A stretch of 64,000 nucleotides of DNA from Vespula vulgaris (taxonomy: Eukaryota > Arthropoda > Insecta > Hymenoptera > Vespidae): NCBI RefSeq assembly GCF_905475345.1, contig NC_066604.1, positions 3,874,001-3,938,000 of the forward strand, read 5' to 3'. The notes under the pieces are model-generated. The model saw only the letters and a program-made list of their open reading frames with translations, was not told the DNA's origin and did not search any database. This document shows positions 34,371 through 45,914 of this stretch, one piece after another. The position numbers and the translations under genes were made by a program. Within the stretch, counting starts at the first letter, position 1, and every line of letters begins with the position of its first letter.

Positions 34371-37300
34371 AACGACGACCACGACGATGATTTACGACAG
34401 GAATCAGTACCGACCGAGGGAAAAATCAACCCCTACGCCGAGGAGTGGCCGCGGTCGTCCACCGTGTCCCGCTTGCATCAAAGCTCGCACTACTGCTGTT
34501 ACTGCTGTTGCTACTGCTGCTGCAAATACACCACATCGTTAATCGAATAACGGCCGAGACCCGTTGGCGCACGAGAGGACAAGTCGTGCCGTAAATATAT
34601 ATCTCTATCGGGCCGCCGTCCGAGACCACGCCTACCGTGGACGTCAATAGGCAGTACCGTATATACTTCGTTTTCTCAAGTGCGCATAACGATATCTCTT
34701 TTTTGCTTCTTTCCTTGTTTTTTTTTCCTTCTATGTTCTCTTTCATCCCCCTTATAAAATTAAAACGTTTGTAGGATTGACATTTTTAACCTATCGAAAT
34801 CAACGCTCGATAACTTCGATCGATCGATAATTACTTTATTGTTTTTTCGAGATATCTCGAAAGATTTGGATACTATTATTTAGCCAAGTTCGTTACTCTT
34901 TTAAGATTTTATATGACAATGTCGGCTTAATCGTATTGCTCGCTTTTCTTTTCCGTAAATACTGGTTTCGTTCGAAAGGTGACAAATTAACGATAACGAA
35001 GGAAATCGTCGTATTAATTTCTTCGAAAAGTTCGAACACGTGCATACGCGAGCATTCACACGTAGATTTGATCACGGTGGAACGTCCGAATGACTTGGTT
35101 CGCGTCATCTCTTCAAGATTTCTCGTAAGCGCGTTTCTTCGATTTAGGTAAAACCCGAAAAAACGGTCTGACGTTATTTGCGATAACGTTCCGCATTTAT
35201 TAAAGTTGATGAATTTCAGTTTTATGTTTAGTTTCCACTCGCTTGTGCTTTATTGCTCTTTCGTCGTAACAAAGAACAAATCGTGCCTTGGAGGAATTCA
35301 CGAGACGATTTATACGACTTTTTTTCCCTCTTTATTACATTTTCTAAGAGACGTTTAAGATGCCGAATTTATTTCTAACGAATTCGTAATAAGCGTTTCT
35401 ATGATTCTCCTTACGACAATTGTGACCGATTATTTCAATCAATTATCGTTTTCATGTAATGCATCGGAACCAATCAGAGCTTTTGAATACTTTTTTGTAT
35501 TTGTTAAACGACGTCGATATGTGTAATCTTCGATCAAGACCGTTATCGAATTAAATCGAAAGATCGATATCGTTCAACGTCTACGAGACAAATTTTGATA
35601 ATATGGCGCGCGTTTTGCACATTGCGTTATGCACATTTAAAAATATACGTATTTTATATATTTAAAAATCTCGAACCGTACGTTGGATCCTGTGAATTTA
35701 CGTTGTACCTTTGTACGAGAGAAATTAATCGCGTTTATTTTCATACTTTCAAGTTCGTAATTTTTCTGCCAAATATGTCGACGTAATTCGCGACTCTGTC
35801 TGGTTTTTCGAACTTGGTGAGGTTAACTTATCTAAAACAATTAAGACATCTTGATGATAAATCAAATTGATGCGATAAAAGGTCAGATAAAAGTAGTCGC
35901 ACGTACCATCCGTCGTTACGTTTGTTTTAAGATGGAATATTATGCAATTTACTTTATATATATATGTATATAACAGTCAATTATTATACCATAATAACTA
36001 TTATCTATCGAGATAACAGTCGTTATTCGTAAAATAATTAGTTCGACAACACGAAGCGAGTTTCTTCGGTTGAAATCGCATATTATTTAGATATCATAAA
36101 GTGAATATTCGTAAAAAAAAAAGACAAAAGAAAAAGAGGAAAAGAAATACTTTTCGACAAGTTAATCGATTAATTATCCGCGTCAGATTTTACACACGTC
36201 ATAGATGAGTCAAGACTATTAGGAAGAAAGACCAGGTAAATATATAGAAAATTAATATATAGTTCTTTGTAAACGCTTTAATGATACACACCTGGGTAGG
36301 AAAGTGGCGCTTACAGTTGCGCACGAAGCGAATGCGCACACGCCTTTACGCGCCGCTTATGCTTCGTTCTCTTTCTTTTTTCTTTTAAAAAAAGATGTCT
36401 CGCGAATCAACGTGTCGATACCAAATTTCTCGACTGTAATCAATAACGTAAATCTTGTAACGAAAATAGACGATAGAAAGATTTCGATAAAAGTGATACA
36501 ACGTGGACCAAGTTACGTTCGTTTTTAAGGTGCTCTTGCATAGGTTTACGAAATACTACGAAGTATGACGAAGCATGACGAAGTTTGTTACGTCGGGTCG
36601 ATAATCCATCCTCAAAGTTACGACGAACGAACTGTATCCAGTTGTCCTACGATATTCGGCTTTTCCGTGCACTTCAAAAACACATCGCTCAAACCCGTGC
36701 GACATGATATTCGCATTGGGACGATCGATTTACATTTCGTGAAAATTCTGTTCAAAGAAAATCGTAAGTAAGTATCTTTTTGCCTGTCAAATTCTTGACA
36801 AAATTTCCCTCAAACCGATCGAGATCTTGTCGAAGGTGAAAGGCCTCGTCTGTCGTGCGGCAAATTCGATCGCTATTTTTGACGTATGACTTTTACCGTT
36901 CGTTTTAAATTTCTTTTTTTTTTCGTTCCACGTGTATATTCATGCATATACATAAATGGATGATACGATCAGTACGAGGATGTACATGGTAAAAGGTTAG
37001 ACGTTCGATCGAATGAATTACATGGAAAAAGAAGTCTTCGTAAACGGCATCGTTTGTAATTACGAGTTTTCTTTTTCTCTCTCTTTCTGTCTCTCCTTAA
37101 GAACTATTTTCAAAAGATTGTATTTTTTAGAATATACGCGCATGTATTTCGTGTACGTTCGTATTTATTCAGCTCTCTTGTATTTATTCGCCGTTGCATA
37201 TTCGATGTATGGAATTAACCTCATTCGGAAAGATGCATCAAGAATTTAACATCCGTAAAGAGTTTCATCGAGGTTAACTAAAAATTTCGCATCGAGATTC

Positions 37301-37662
37301 TCTCTGAAAGAAATTTTATTTATATCGAAGAAGGACACACGCATTATAGTGCGTCGTGATCAACGAGAAAATATTCAACGCGGCAAATTCAATTTCAATA
37401 GAAATGATAATAAATGATTTTCGAATCGTTGATCACTTAAATTTCTCATTGAATGTACTTTTAGCGCGATCAAAGAAAACATCGTCGTTCGTCCTTTAAT
37501 ATAAAAACGATACCATTATCGTCGTGTTATCATCATCGTCATTAAGATCGAGATTTTCATTTGTCCGGCTTCTTTATCGACTGAAATATGCGCGCGTTTT
37601 TCAAATTGACATCGATCGATCTATAATTAACACGTCGTTTGTTGATATCTTTTTTCAGCGAA
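33992..37662. other. divergent intergenic region between INPP5A and sarcoglycan
   Basis: This 3.7-kb stretch separates the 5' ends of two divergent genes. No coding segment recognised. It holds GAA repeats just upstream of INPP5A (about 34018-34050), a long GAC array (34295-34388) and TA-rich stretches. A TTTTTTCAG acceptor at 37651-37658, just before the sarcoglycan ATG, implies a sarcoglycan 5' UTR exon somewhere in this region. Confidence 0.5.
34295..34388. repeat. long (GAC)n trinucleotide array
   Basis: About 30 GAC/ACG units with single interruptions (one GAT, one AAC) lie about 300 nt upstream of the INPP5A start codon. The six frames give poly-Asp, poly-Thr or poly-Arg forward and poly-Ser or poly-Val on the other strand, but it lies outside any supported coding exon. 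Confidence 0.9.
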
Positions 37663-40600
37663 ATGCATCGACACGTGGGAATATTAACAATCCTGACGAC
37701 CTTTGCCTGTGCTGAGAATATTCTAATGACCGAGGTCTTTGTCATACCTATCAGACCGGAAACTTTCGATTGGAGTCCAGATGGTAAGACGGACAAATAG
37801 ATAATTAAAACAGTAACGTTTACGACGAAACGATAACAAATAAGAATAATAAATAAAGGCAATAAAATAGAATGAACGAAGAAATAATTTGTCAACGTTC
37901 AATGATAGAAACAGTCGAGCAAGTAAATAAAGAATAAAAATTATCTTTTTTTCTAACGCATGCTGTAGTGAAAAAAAAAGAAAAAGAAAAAGAAAAGGAA
38001 GAAAGAATGGGAAAAAGAAGAAAGAAAAAGGTGTCCGTTGTCACCCGTTAACCCGCTTCACAATTTGAAATTAAAGTACGTCTCGCACGTCATTCGGCGC
38101 GCACCACGAATAGCAATTATAGACGCGTCTCGAGCGTTAATAGCGTCCGACCTCGTACACGACACGCGTCCGCTTCTCTTTCTTTCTTTCTCTTTCTTAT
38201 ATGCATTTCAAGAGACACTTTCTAATACGCCTTTCGCCAAATTTGTCTAATCGTAAACGTTGAAAGTCGTTCGCTCGCGTAATCGATGAGTTTCGTCGAA
38301 AGGTACGGTCGATTTTTGCTAATGATTCGTTATGGATCATTGTTTCAATAAAACAAACTCGACGTCGTCGTTGTCACGATTCATCCTTTCGTTATTTTAT
38401 TTTATTCCGTATTTTCTACTTTCGTTTCGATGAATCTCGATAATTTTAATCGTATTAGCGTGAAGTTTCGTTTCTAAGATGAGTTATCACGAAACGTTTC
38501 TTTATATTTATTATTCGTATATTAGTAATGAATGGTCGTGTGTTAAAAATAAAATTGTGTTTTATCTTCGACCACGTGCCCGATAGTTATTTGGACTTTA
38601 ATATAAGAATGTCGAGACTATACAATTTAAGATTGTGAGAAACGTATGATTGCTTTATCTTATGTTACATGACGCGTGGGTAAACGATTTATGGTCGACG
38701 AGACAGTTTACGTTAATACAAACGACGCGAAAGACGAGCTAGCTTGATTTCTTTGAAGGAGAACAGAGAAAGAGAGAAAGAAAGAAAGAAAGAAAGAAAA
38801 AAGAAAGGAAGAAAGAAAGAAAGAAAGAATGAATGAATAATATATATATATATATATACACATTCCCTTTATGTAAATTTGTGTAAACAGTTAAACGTTC
38901 CTTTACCATTGACCATATATAAGTTTAATGTCTTAACAATGGCTTTTCATTCCACGATCGTTCGTCACTGTAGAAGGAAAATACGATCAGTTTACGTACC
39001 AACCGTCCTTGCTCAACGCTCCCGATCTTCCTTCATGGATTCACTATGTTCATAGTAAAAGAGATCACGGTGGATTTCTTTATGGTGTCGCACCCAAAAA
39101 TCAAAAATATTTTCAAGTAAGCACACGATTTCTTATCATTATCATCTCCTTATTCAAATTTATCGCGTTTTAGTTGTTGTTATACTTGACAAGAAAAAAA
39201 TATGTGTATATATAAATATATATATACATATTTTCAGTTGGAGATTGTTGGTCTGAACAAGCACACGTACGAGACGAAATATAAAGTACTCGACATCAAC
39301 GTTCTTGAGAAACAGAATTTAACGAGATATGAGGTCAACTTAAAAATCGATAATCTCAATGTGGAAGATACGTTTGGTCGTAATCGAACCGAAAAACTTC
39401 TTGATGTTTTCAGGTCTGCCTCGCGACGGATATATACTTTTTATAAAATTTATATCTGTTTTTACTTCCCCCCTCATTATATTCACACGAGACACACGAT
39501 CTTCCAGAAACAAACTTTGGACGACTGCCACGGATTTGTATGTCACTTTTCTGGCTTCAGCGGTCGAACTCGGTGCACGTTTACCCCTTAAACCCGGAGA
39601 AAGCGAGGGGTAAGCCTGATCTTATTTTCTAGAAGACTTCAAACTTATGTGCCATGCGAAGGAGTGAAAGATCAAAACATTTCTTCGTTATCGCTGACGT
39701 ATCGATCATCTGATCGCCAACAGAAAATAACGCACTGACGTGCATTTTACGTTCTTTTTCAAGTCTATGATCGTCAGACGTTTATAACATATATACGAGC
39801 ACATTTACACGCGTACACGTTAGTATCAATTTTATATTCATTTCTTACGTTGATTTCGTTAAAGACCAAAATTCTTACGCAATATCATCGATGATTTATC
39901 ATTAATACTGTAGTCTGTAAATTTTTTATTTGCGATGATATTCTCATAGAGCGTGTAATTAAGACTTTGTAACATGAAAAGGATTTCGAAAGAAACGTTA
40001 TTCCTCGTACGAGTTTATCTTTCAGGTTAAACGTACGCATCTTTGTTGTTAATCAGCATGATTTTCCTCGTAAGATAGGGAGAAGTCGTCTTTCGTATTA
40101 TCACCTGTGTCACTCGTACAGGTGACTAACGGTATAATATTATTCGCGGCTACGTTCTATACGAGAAATAAACTTTCGATTCTATAAGGAAATTTTGTGA
40201 ACTTTGCGTCAGAAATTCCTATTTTGTTCTTACGATTAAAAAAGCTTTCTTACAAGAAAACATTTATATGTATATTATGTTTTACACTGGAATACTATCA
40301 CGTCATGAAATATAATGGTTTTAGGAGAAAATGACGAGAGATAAGCGTCCCCAATGATCGCAGGGAGATATTTTAGAAGACTATAGAAGTTATCGAAGCG
40401 TACAAATTTCAAGGAAAAATCAATGAAGCAACGGGGTTGATAATATACCCATCGTTCTTCATAGCAAATATTATCGTACATCCACGGGAAATGACGAACG
40501 TTCTCGACATAAATTTTAATCATTTTACAAACGCGTATATAATATCTACGATACGTCATATTAAGATTTGATTCTCTCATGTCGTACGTACAATCGGAAG

Positions 40601-43600
40601 TATTAAAAGGAAATATTTCATGAGATTAGATAACCGCGGGTGCCGGCCTTCCAATCTTTATATGGTAAGGTACTTACGCAAGTATTACTTACGAAAAGTA
40701 TTTTTTTTTTTTTCTTTCTATGATAGTATCAAATATTTCTAATTTCGTGTCAAAAATTTCTCAATTTTCGATTGCAATATACGTACCAAAGTTAGAGCTG
40801 CGATTAATAGAACGTTTCTTTTTGCGATAATGAATATCTTCTTTTCATCTTCATGGATTCTATCAACCGATTTACATTCATGAACATTCTTCTTCTCTGT
40901 TGGAGAGAAATATCAGTCCGTGTACAGTTTTGAAAAAGAAGACAAAGAAAATCATACGATCACAATCTCTTTGGGAAACTCGATTCTGCTGATAAAAAAG
41001 TTATGCAACTTGATTTAATGATCATAGAAGTGTAAGAGGAATAGATAAAACGTATCGCGCGTCTCGTGCCTTGTCAAAGACCTCGATGGAACGGTGCCCG
41101 CGCAGCTACTAAAAGACTAAAGCAGTCCGCCTCCTTGCGGCAACGTAACGCCTCTAATATGTACACAGCGTGTAAATAGTCTGACTGCTCGAACAAGTAC
41201 GACATTGTCAACGCTACAGGCGAAGATAATCGAAGCGCTTCACTGAATGACGTTCTCCTGTCCCACGCACGCGATAAGGCCGCACCTCGTCTCCTCTCAC
41301 CTCACCTCACCTCCTAACTTATAATGCCTCTTTAGTTACGTATTGGGCCAGTGTCTCTCAAATTGCATCTTTGAAAAAATTAGAACTTTTTGGATATTTT
41401 CTTTTTTTCTAATGGAATCAAGAATAACTGCGCGTGAAGGAATTGGATCATTGACACACACGCGCGCGCATGCATTTCACGATCGTCGCTTATAATTGCG
41501 GTGTAATAATAGAGATAATCTGTCGTCATTTTTTTGTAGGTATGAGAAATACATATATGTATAAATTGCACGATTATCGCTAGATAATACGCGTAAAACG
41601 TTCCGCCGACAAACAACCACTTCTTTTTCCTTGATTGATTATAAATAATGCTGGCCAACAAAAACGAAATAATATTTGAGAGGATCCTTGGTAGGAATGA
41701 CGCAAATACCATAAAATAAAATGCACGATATAACTCACATTCGGTAGTATAATCACGCAAAAAGAATCCTTGTATTTTTGACTCGTCAGTGTGTATCACC
41801 TTTTTCGGTTCACCATGAGGTCATTTCAAGTAATTTATCAGGAAACGAAATTCTCTCTTATCTCTCGTTGAGAAAACGCAACGCACCTGTAGCTTTGATG
41901 TGTTCGTTGTACTTACGACGAAAGAATTTTTTTACTTGTCTGACGTGTTTTTTAGTACTTACGTCACGACATCAGTTTCGGAGGAAAATAAATAAATATG
42001 TATGACAATGATAACAAACGTTTTCAAGACCGCCAAGATATTATGATATTATTTTCACTTATAAAACGAGTGCGTTGGAACGAACAAGACTCGGGAAACT
42101 TTTTCGTGAATCACACATGCTTTTATCAATTTCTAGATCGAGTTATCAACGTTAGATGTTAGAATCGGTTCATTCCCTCGTTTTTTTTTTTCTTTCTTTT
42201 TTTCTATGAAATAACGTTCTGGAAAAAAATTACTATCTCGATCGACTTTCTTTATTTCCATATTTTAACTGGCACTTTTTACAGAGTCGTCATGAGACTG
42301 GGCAGTTCGGTACCATTTTCACAAGAATTGATTGAACTTCAAAAGGAAGTAAAACCGCTTTGGAAGTTACTACCATCCTGTCCAAGAGATTTGAAAAGAA
42401 CGAGCGTGGAGAGACTGTTCAGAGAAGCCGGTTTCTTATTGGATTGGTGTTCCTTCAAACTGGTCGGATATGTTTCTATATATATATATATATGTGTATA
42501 GACGTTTTTTTTTCATAGACGAATATTTTAATCAATAGACAAAATGATCTAATAATCATTTGTCGGCTTACGTTATGAAAAGATCACAAGCGACGAGCAA
42601 CCAGGAAGTTCGAGACATGGACCGAGTATGAACATCGTTGGTTTACCGTCTTCTGGAATCTCTGAACATAGCGAATGGCAATGGGCGAGATCAACGAAAG
42701 CTGACATTCCAACGAGAAGTTATTTCAAAGAAATCGTTACAACGATCTTCGTACCAACGATATTACTTCTTCTTTTGGCCACTTCTCTGAGTACAGCACT
42801 TTGTCTTCATCGTGACAAAATGTAAGCTGGTGGTAAATTGTTTTATACTCTCCAATGGAAACAATTTTCCAAAACGAACACTTTCCATACATCCCAAAAA
42901 TTGTAAATATTTCATTCTTATCAGCTTCTTTAACTTTTTCTTTGAGTCGTTAGAAAGAAAATATCGTTAGGGCTCGAAAGTCATTCTTTCTGTTTGGGTG
43001 TCTCAGCTCGTAAAATCGGTCACACGTGTAGCAGCATATTGAGTATAAACGAGCGAGACAGAGGACAAGGAACTCTCATAGTAGGTTTCATTCATAAGTA
43101 GGAACGATATCTGACCAAGCAATGTCGTGACGCTCAGTACGGTCGAAAATATGAATGCGATGTGGTCCGTGAACACTCGATAAATGTAATCGGCTCGTAC
43201 ACATACGTATACACACGCGCGCGCACACGCACCATGCATACATGCATGCATATATGTACAAAGAAACATATGTGTTATCGTTGAAACATAAGCGCGTCGT
43301 TGAAATAATAAAAATACATAAGTAAAAAATGATATTTGCGTCAAAAGTTTTTAATAAAAGATTATCATATTTAATACTTGCTATTGATTAATATTCAGCA
43401 ATTTCTTTTCTCAAGAGATCTATGTATATACTTAGATACCAGTAGATTTGAAATAATTCAAATGGCTTTACAAACAAGTAGTAGATTAAATTACTCGCGT
43501 CATTCGGATTTCACAAACTACACTTTATATATAAATGGAAAAATATAAACACAAGGATCGCATTCATTTCCTATCACGCTTAGCATATAATTATCCTGAC

Positions 43601-45205
43601 AGAGAAAAATAAAGTGCAGGATATCCGGTAAAGTGTGGGATAAAACAATATTGTTACTATCAAATAATCATCATTATAATTTCTTATTTACCATTCTATT
43701 TGATAATTAGTAATTTATACATAATCGAGCAATATTTATGAGTTTTTATCGAGAAGCAAACTCGTTATTAGCATTTTGTAAATTGAAATTTATTGATTTT
43801 TTTATCTAGCAAATATATTAATGTACAAATCGAAACGTCGAGATATTTATAGTTAGATTAATTGTGGACAGATGACTTTATTAAAGTTTTTTTTTTATAT
43901 TCCAACGTAGTTTAGCTCGATCCTACAAAATATCAAGATTCCCGATCTCACGTAATCGAGTTAATCGTCATTTCCTTATGATAATGATAATGCGAATAAC
44001 GCGCAACCTACGTAAACAGACTCGAGAATCGCACGTCATCGTACTACGTAAAATGATCATTTGCTATGACGTAAAGATTATCATCGATGTAAGTAAAATT
44101 ATTAGTTTACGGTCACATTTTCGTTGTGACTTCCGTATTCTAACATTTATCATTTGTAGAAATTAATCGCCAGAATGTTAGTTGTATTTTATTTCTATAG
44201 GATAGATCCGGAATCTCAATTATACTTCTATGAATTATCCGAAAGGAAATTGTTAGGTATATCTATTACCTCGTTTATTTCCTCAATTAATAAAACTATA
44301 ATTATGATTTGTATGCTTGGTTGAATAATAAAAGTTCGATAAGCAATTTTCGACGCTATCAATAAATTTTCACTGTGACTTTATAACGAAATGAAAATAA
44401 TTTATTAACGTTCGAGATTGCTTGTTATCGTCGCAAATTTATTTCTTTAACTCATATTATTTTGAATATCTTTTATTTCTGCATTGTTACATTAGTTTTG
44501 TAACGCTAAGAAATTCTTTATTTTGCAGTTATGCATATTATCCGTTTGCATGCCATTCTATAGTCGGTAGGTACAGTTTCTCTTTATATAGCTTATAGAT
44601 ATTAAAAGATAAACTTTGTTGCATATGTAAACGTATAACTGTGTGTAATTAGTTCCTTTATTTATAGCAAAAAAACAGAATCTTCGTCGGTAGAAACAAT
44701 GAGCAAGAATGGAGTGCAAATGGTACAATATGTAGCTCCTGAGAGAGGTACTTTGAGATCTTTATCTGTACCACCTTCTAGTCCTAATGACTCTTTAACA
44801 CGTACACCGAGGTATAGAAATATTGTGTAATCTATTAATTAATAATTACTTTTTTATATTAATTCACACTATATTTGCAGAATTTCTAATGAACGTTGTA
44901 ATCCATATATTCGACCTAATCCACCACCTTATACTGGACCAAGCAATTTGTACGTTTAATAATAATTATTACGAAATAATATAAACGATATATAAAGATT
45001 ATGTAATAATAATAATAATAATAATAATAGTAATAATAATAATAGTAATGATATATGAAATTTTTAGTGTAGGTATGAGGACAGATTTCTGACTATACGA
45101 GGAGCCAGGAAAAACGTGGTTTTGCTAAGCACATACGATAAAAATACATTTGCGCTTTGGACAGAGAAATTGCAAAATCATCGAAACTGGCTCCATAAAT
45201 TATAA
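37663..45205 (+). CDS. SGCE: alpha/epsilon-sarcoglycan
   Basis: Model of eleven exons, 464 residues: 37663-37783, 38974-39116, 39238-39413, 39508-39609, 42285-42462, 42583-42821, 44201-44256, 44529-44562, 44668-44811, 44881-44949, 45073-45205. A signal peptide (ILTILTTFACA) precedes the family extracellular domain, with LPSWIHYVHSKRDHGGFLYG and a MRLGSSVPFSQEL segment, possible N-glycosylation at NRT, one membrane segment (IFVPTILLLLLATSLSTALC) and a cytoplasmic tail with VQMVQYVAPERGTLRSL and a Pro-rich PNPPPYTGPSN. Sarcoglycans form part of the dystrophin-glycoprotein complex at the plasma membrane of muscle and other cells. Two donors are weak (GTCGGA after 42462, GTCGGT after 44562), and the 44201-44562 exons are the least certain and may be alternative. 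The symbol is the vertebrate name for the family. Confidence 0.85.
38766..38858. repeat. (GAAA)n plus (TA)n in a sarcoglycan intron
   Basis: A purine-strand GAAA tetranucleotide tract with minor variants grades into GAAT units and an AT dinucleotide run, inside the first coding intron. Confidence 0.85.
39610..42284. other. large sarcoglycan intron
   Basis: Intron of about 2.7 kb with a GTAAGC donor and a TTTTTACAG acceptor. It holds only AT-rich sequence and a slightly CpG-richer patch near 41050-41330. A 140-codon frame on the opposite strand (41380-41799) has hydrophobic stretches but no family motif and no splice or promoter support. Confidence 0.55.
45010..45050. repeat. (TAA)n repeat in the last sarcoglycan intron
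   Basis: About 12 TAA/TAG units. The repeat sits just before the acceptor (TAGTGTAG) of the final coding exon. Confidence 0.85.
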
Positions 45206-45914
45206 TTAGTGCTTAAATCAACGATAGAGTAGTTAACTTAATTAAGTGTGCTCTACATATTTCATTTAAAGGAGCCTTAGACTATATAACATAAAATGAT
45301 AATCTTTTAATAATAACAAATAAAGTTATAATAAAATTGTTTAAATCTCCTCGTTAAATTGTCTTTATTTCATAAATTTTATTCTTTTTTTATGTTTATA
45401 TATAATCCATAGTTAAGAACATGATTTCAAAATGTTTTGAATTTGGCGGACAAAATATTTGTTTTAAATTAGACCATTGAGAGATCAGTATTATAAAAAT
45501 CATTCTCTGATTGGTCCATTCCAAATAATCTTTTCGATACGATATTCTAATAACTTTCTTTCGTAAATTTTAAGGTTTTATAAGAAATGTAACTTTAATT
45601 TCTTTCAATTATTTTGATCTATGTTATTTATCAACGAAGATACAACATTCTTTTATGGGTGAAGGTTATATGTAGATATATATATATATAAAAGAGAAAG
45701 GACAAAAGTATATAACATTGTTTATTATGCGCATGCGCGATAGAATGTAACATGCGCCTACCTCTGTCAGCCACATTGTCGATAGTCGCATTGTTTAGGC
45801 GGCCTCGTTTGTATCGTAAAGGAAATACGTGTTCGTTATTCTTATGTGGATAAATGATAAATAATATTAATAAAAAAGATTCGGACATCAAAGTTGGTTA
45901 ACAACACTTTTACA
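45206..45914. promoter_or_regulatory. sarcoglycan 3' end and wolframin promoter
   Basis: AATAAA at 45319-45324 lies 114 nt after the sarcoglycan stop. A CCAAT box (ATTGG, 45510-45514) and a perfect NRF1 palindrome TGCGCATGCGCG (45728-45739) precede the wolframin ATG by about 400 and 185 nt. CpG density rises locally around 45780-45840. The NRF1 site suggests constitutive, housekeeping-type expression of wolframin. Confidence 0.55.
45728..45739. promoter_or_regulatory. NRF1 palindrome upstream of WFS1
   Basis: TGCGCATGCGCG, a full match to the NRF1 consensus, 176 nt before the start codon of wolframin in the one CpG-rich spot of an AT-rich region. Confidence 0.55.

Noticed and set aside
34125..34550. 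Poly-Asp and poly-Thr frames upstream of INPP5A
   Set aside because: Explained by the GAC array; no coding evidence in the flanks.
41380..41799. 139-codon minus-strand frame inside the large sarcoglycan intron
   Set aside because: Hydrophobic stretches occur by chance in AT-rich sequence; no gene context.
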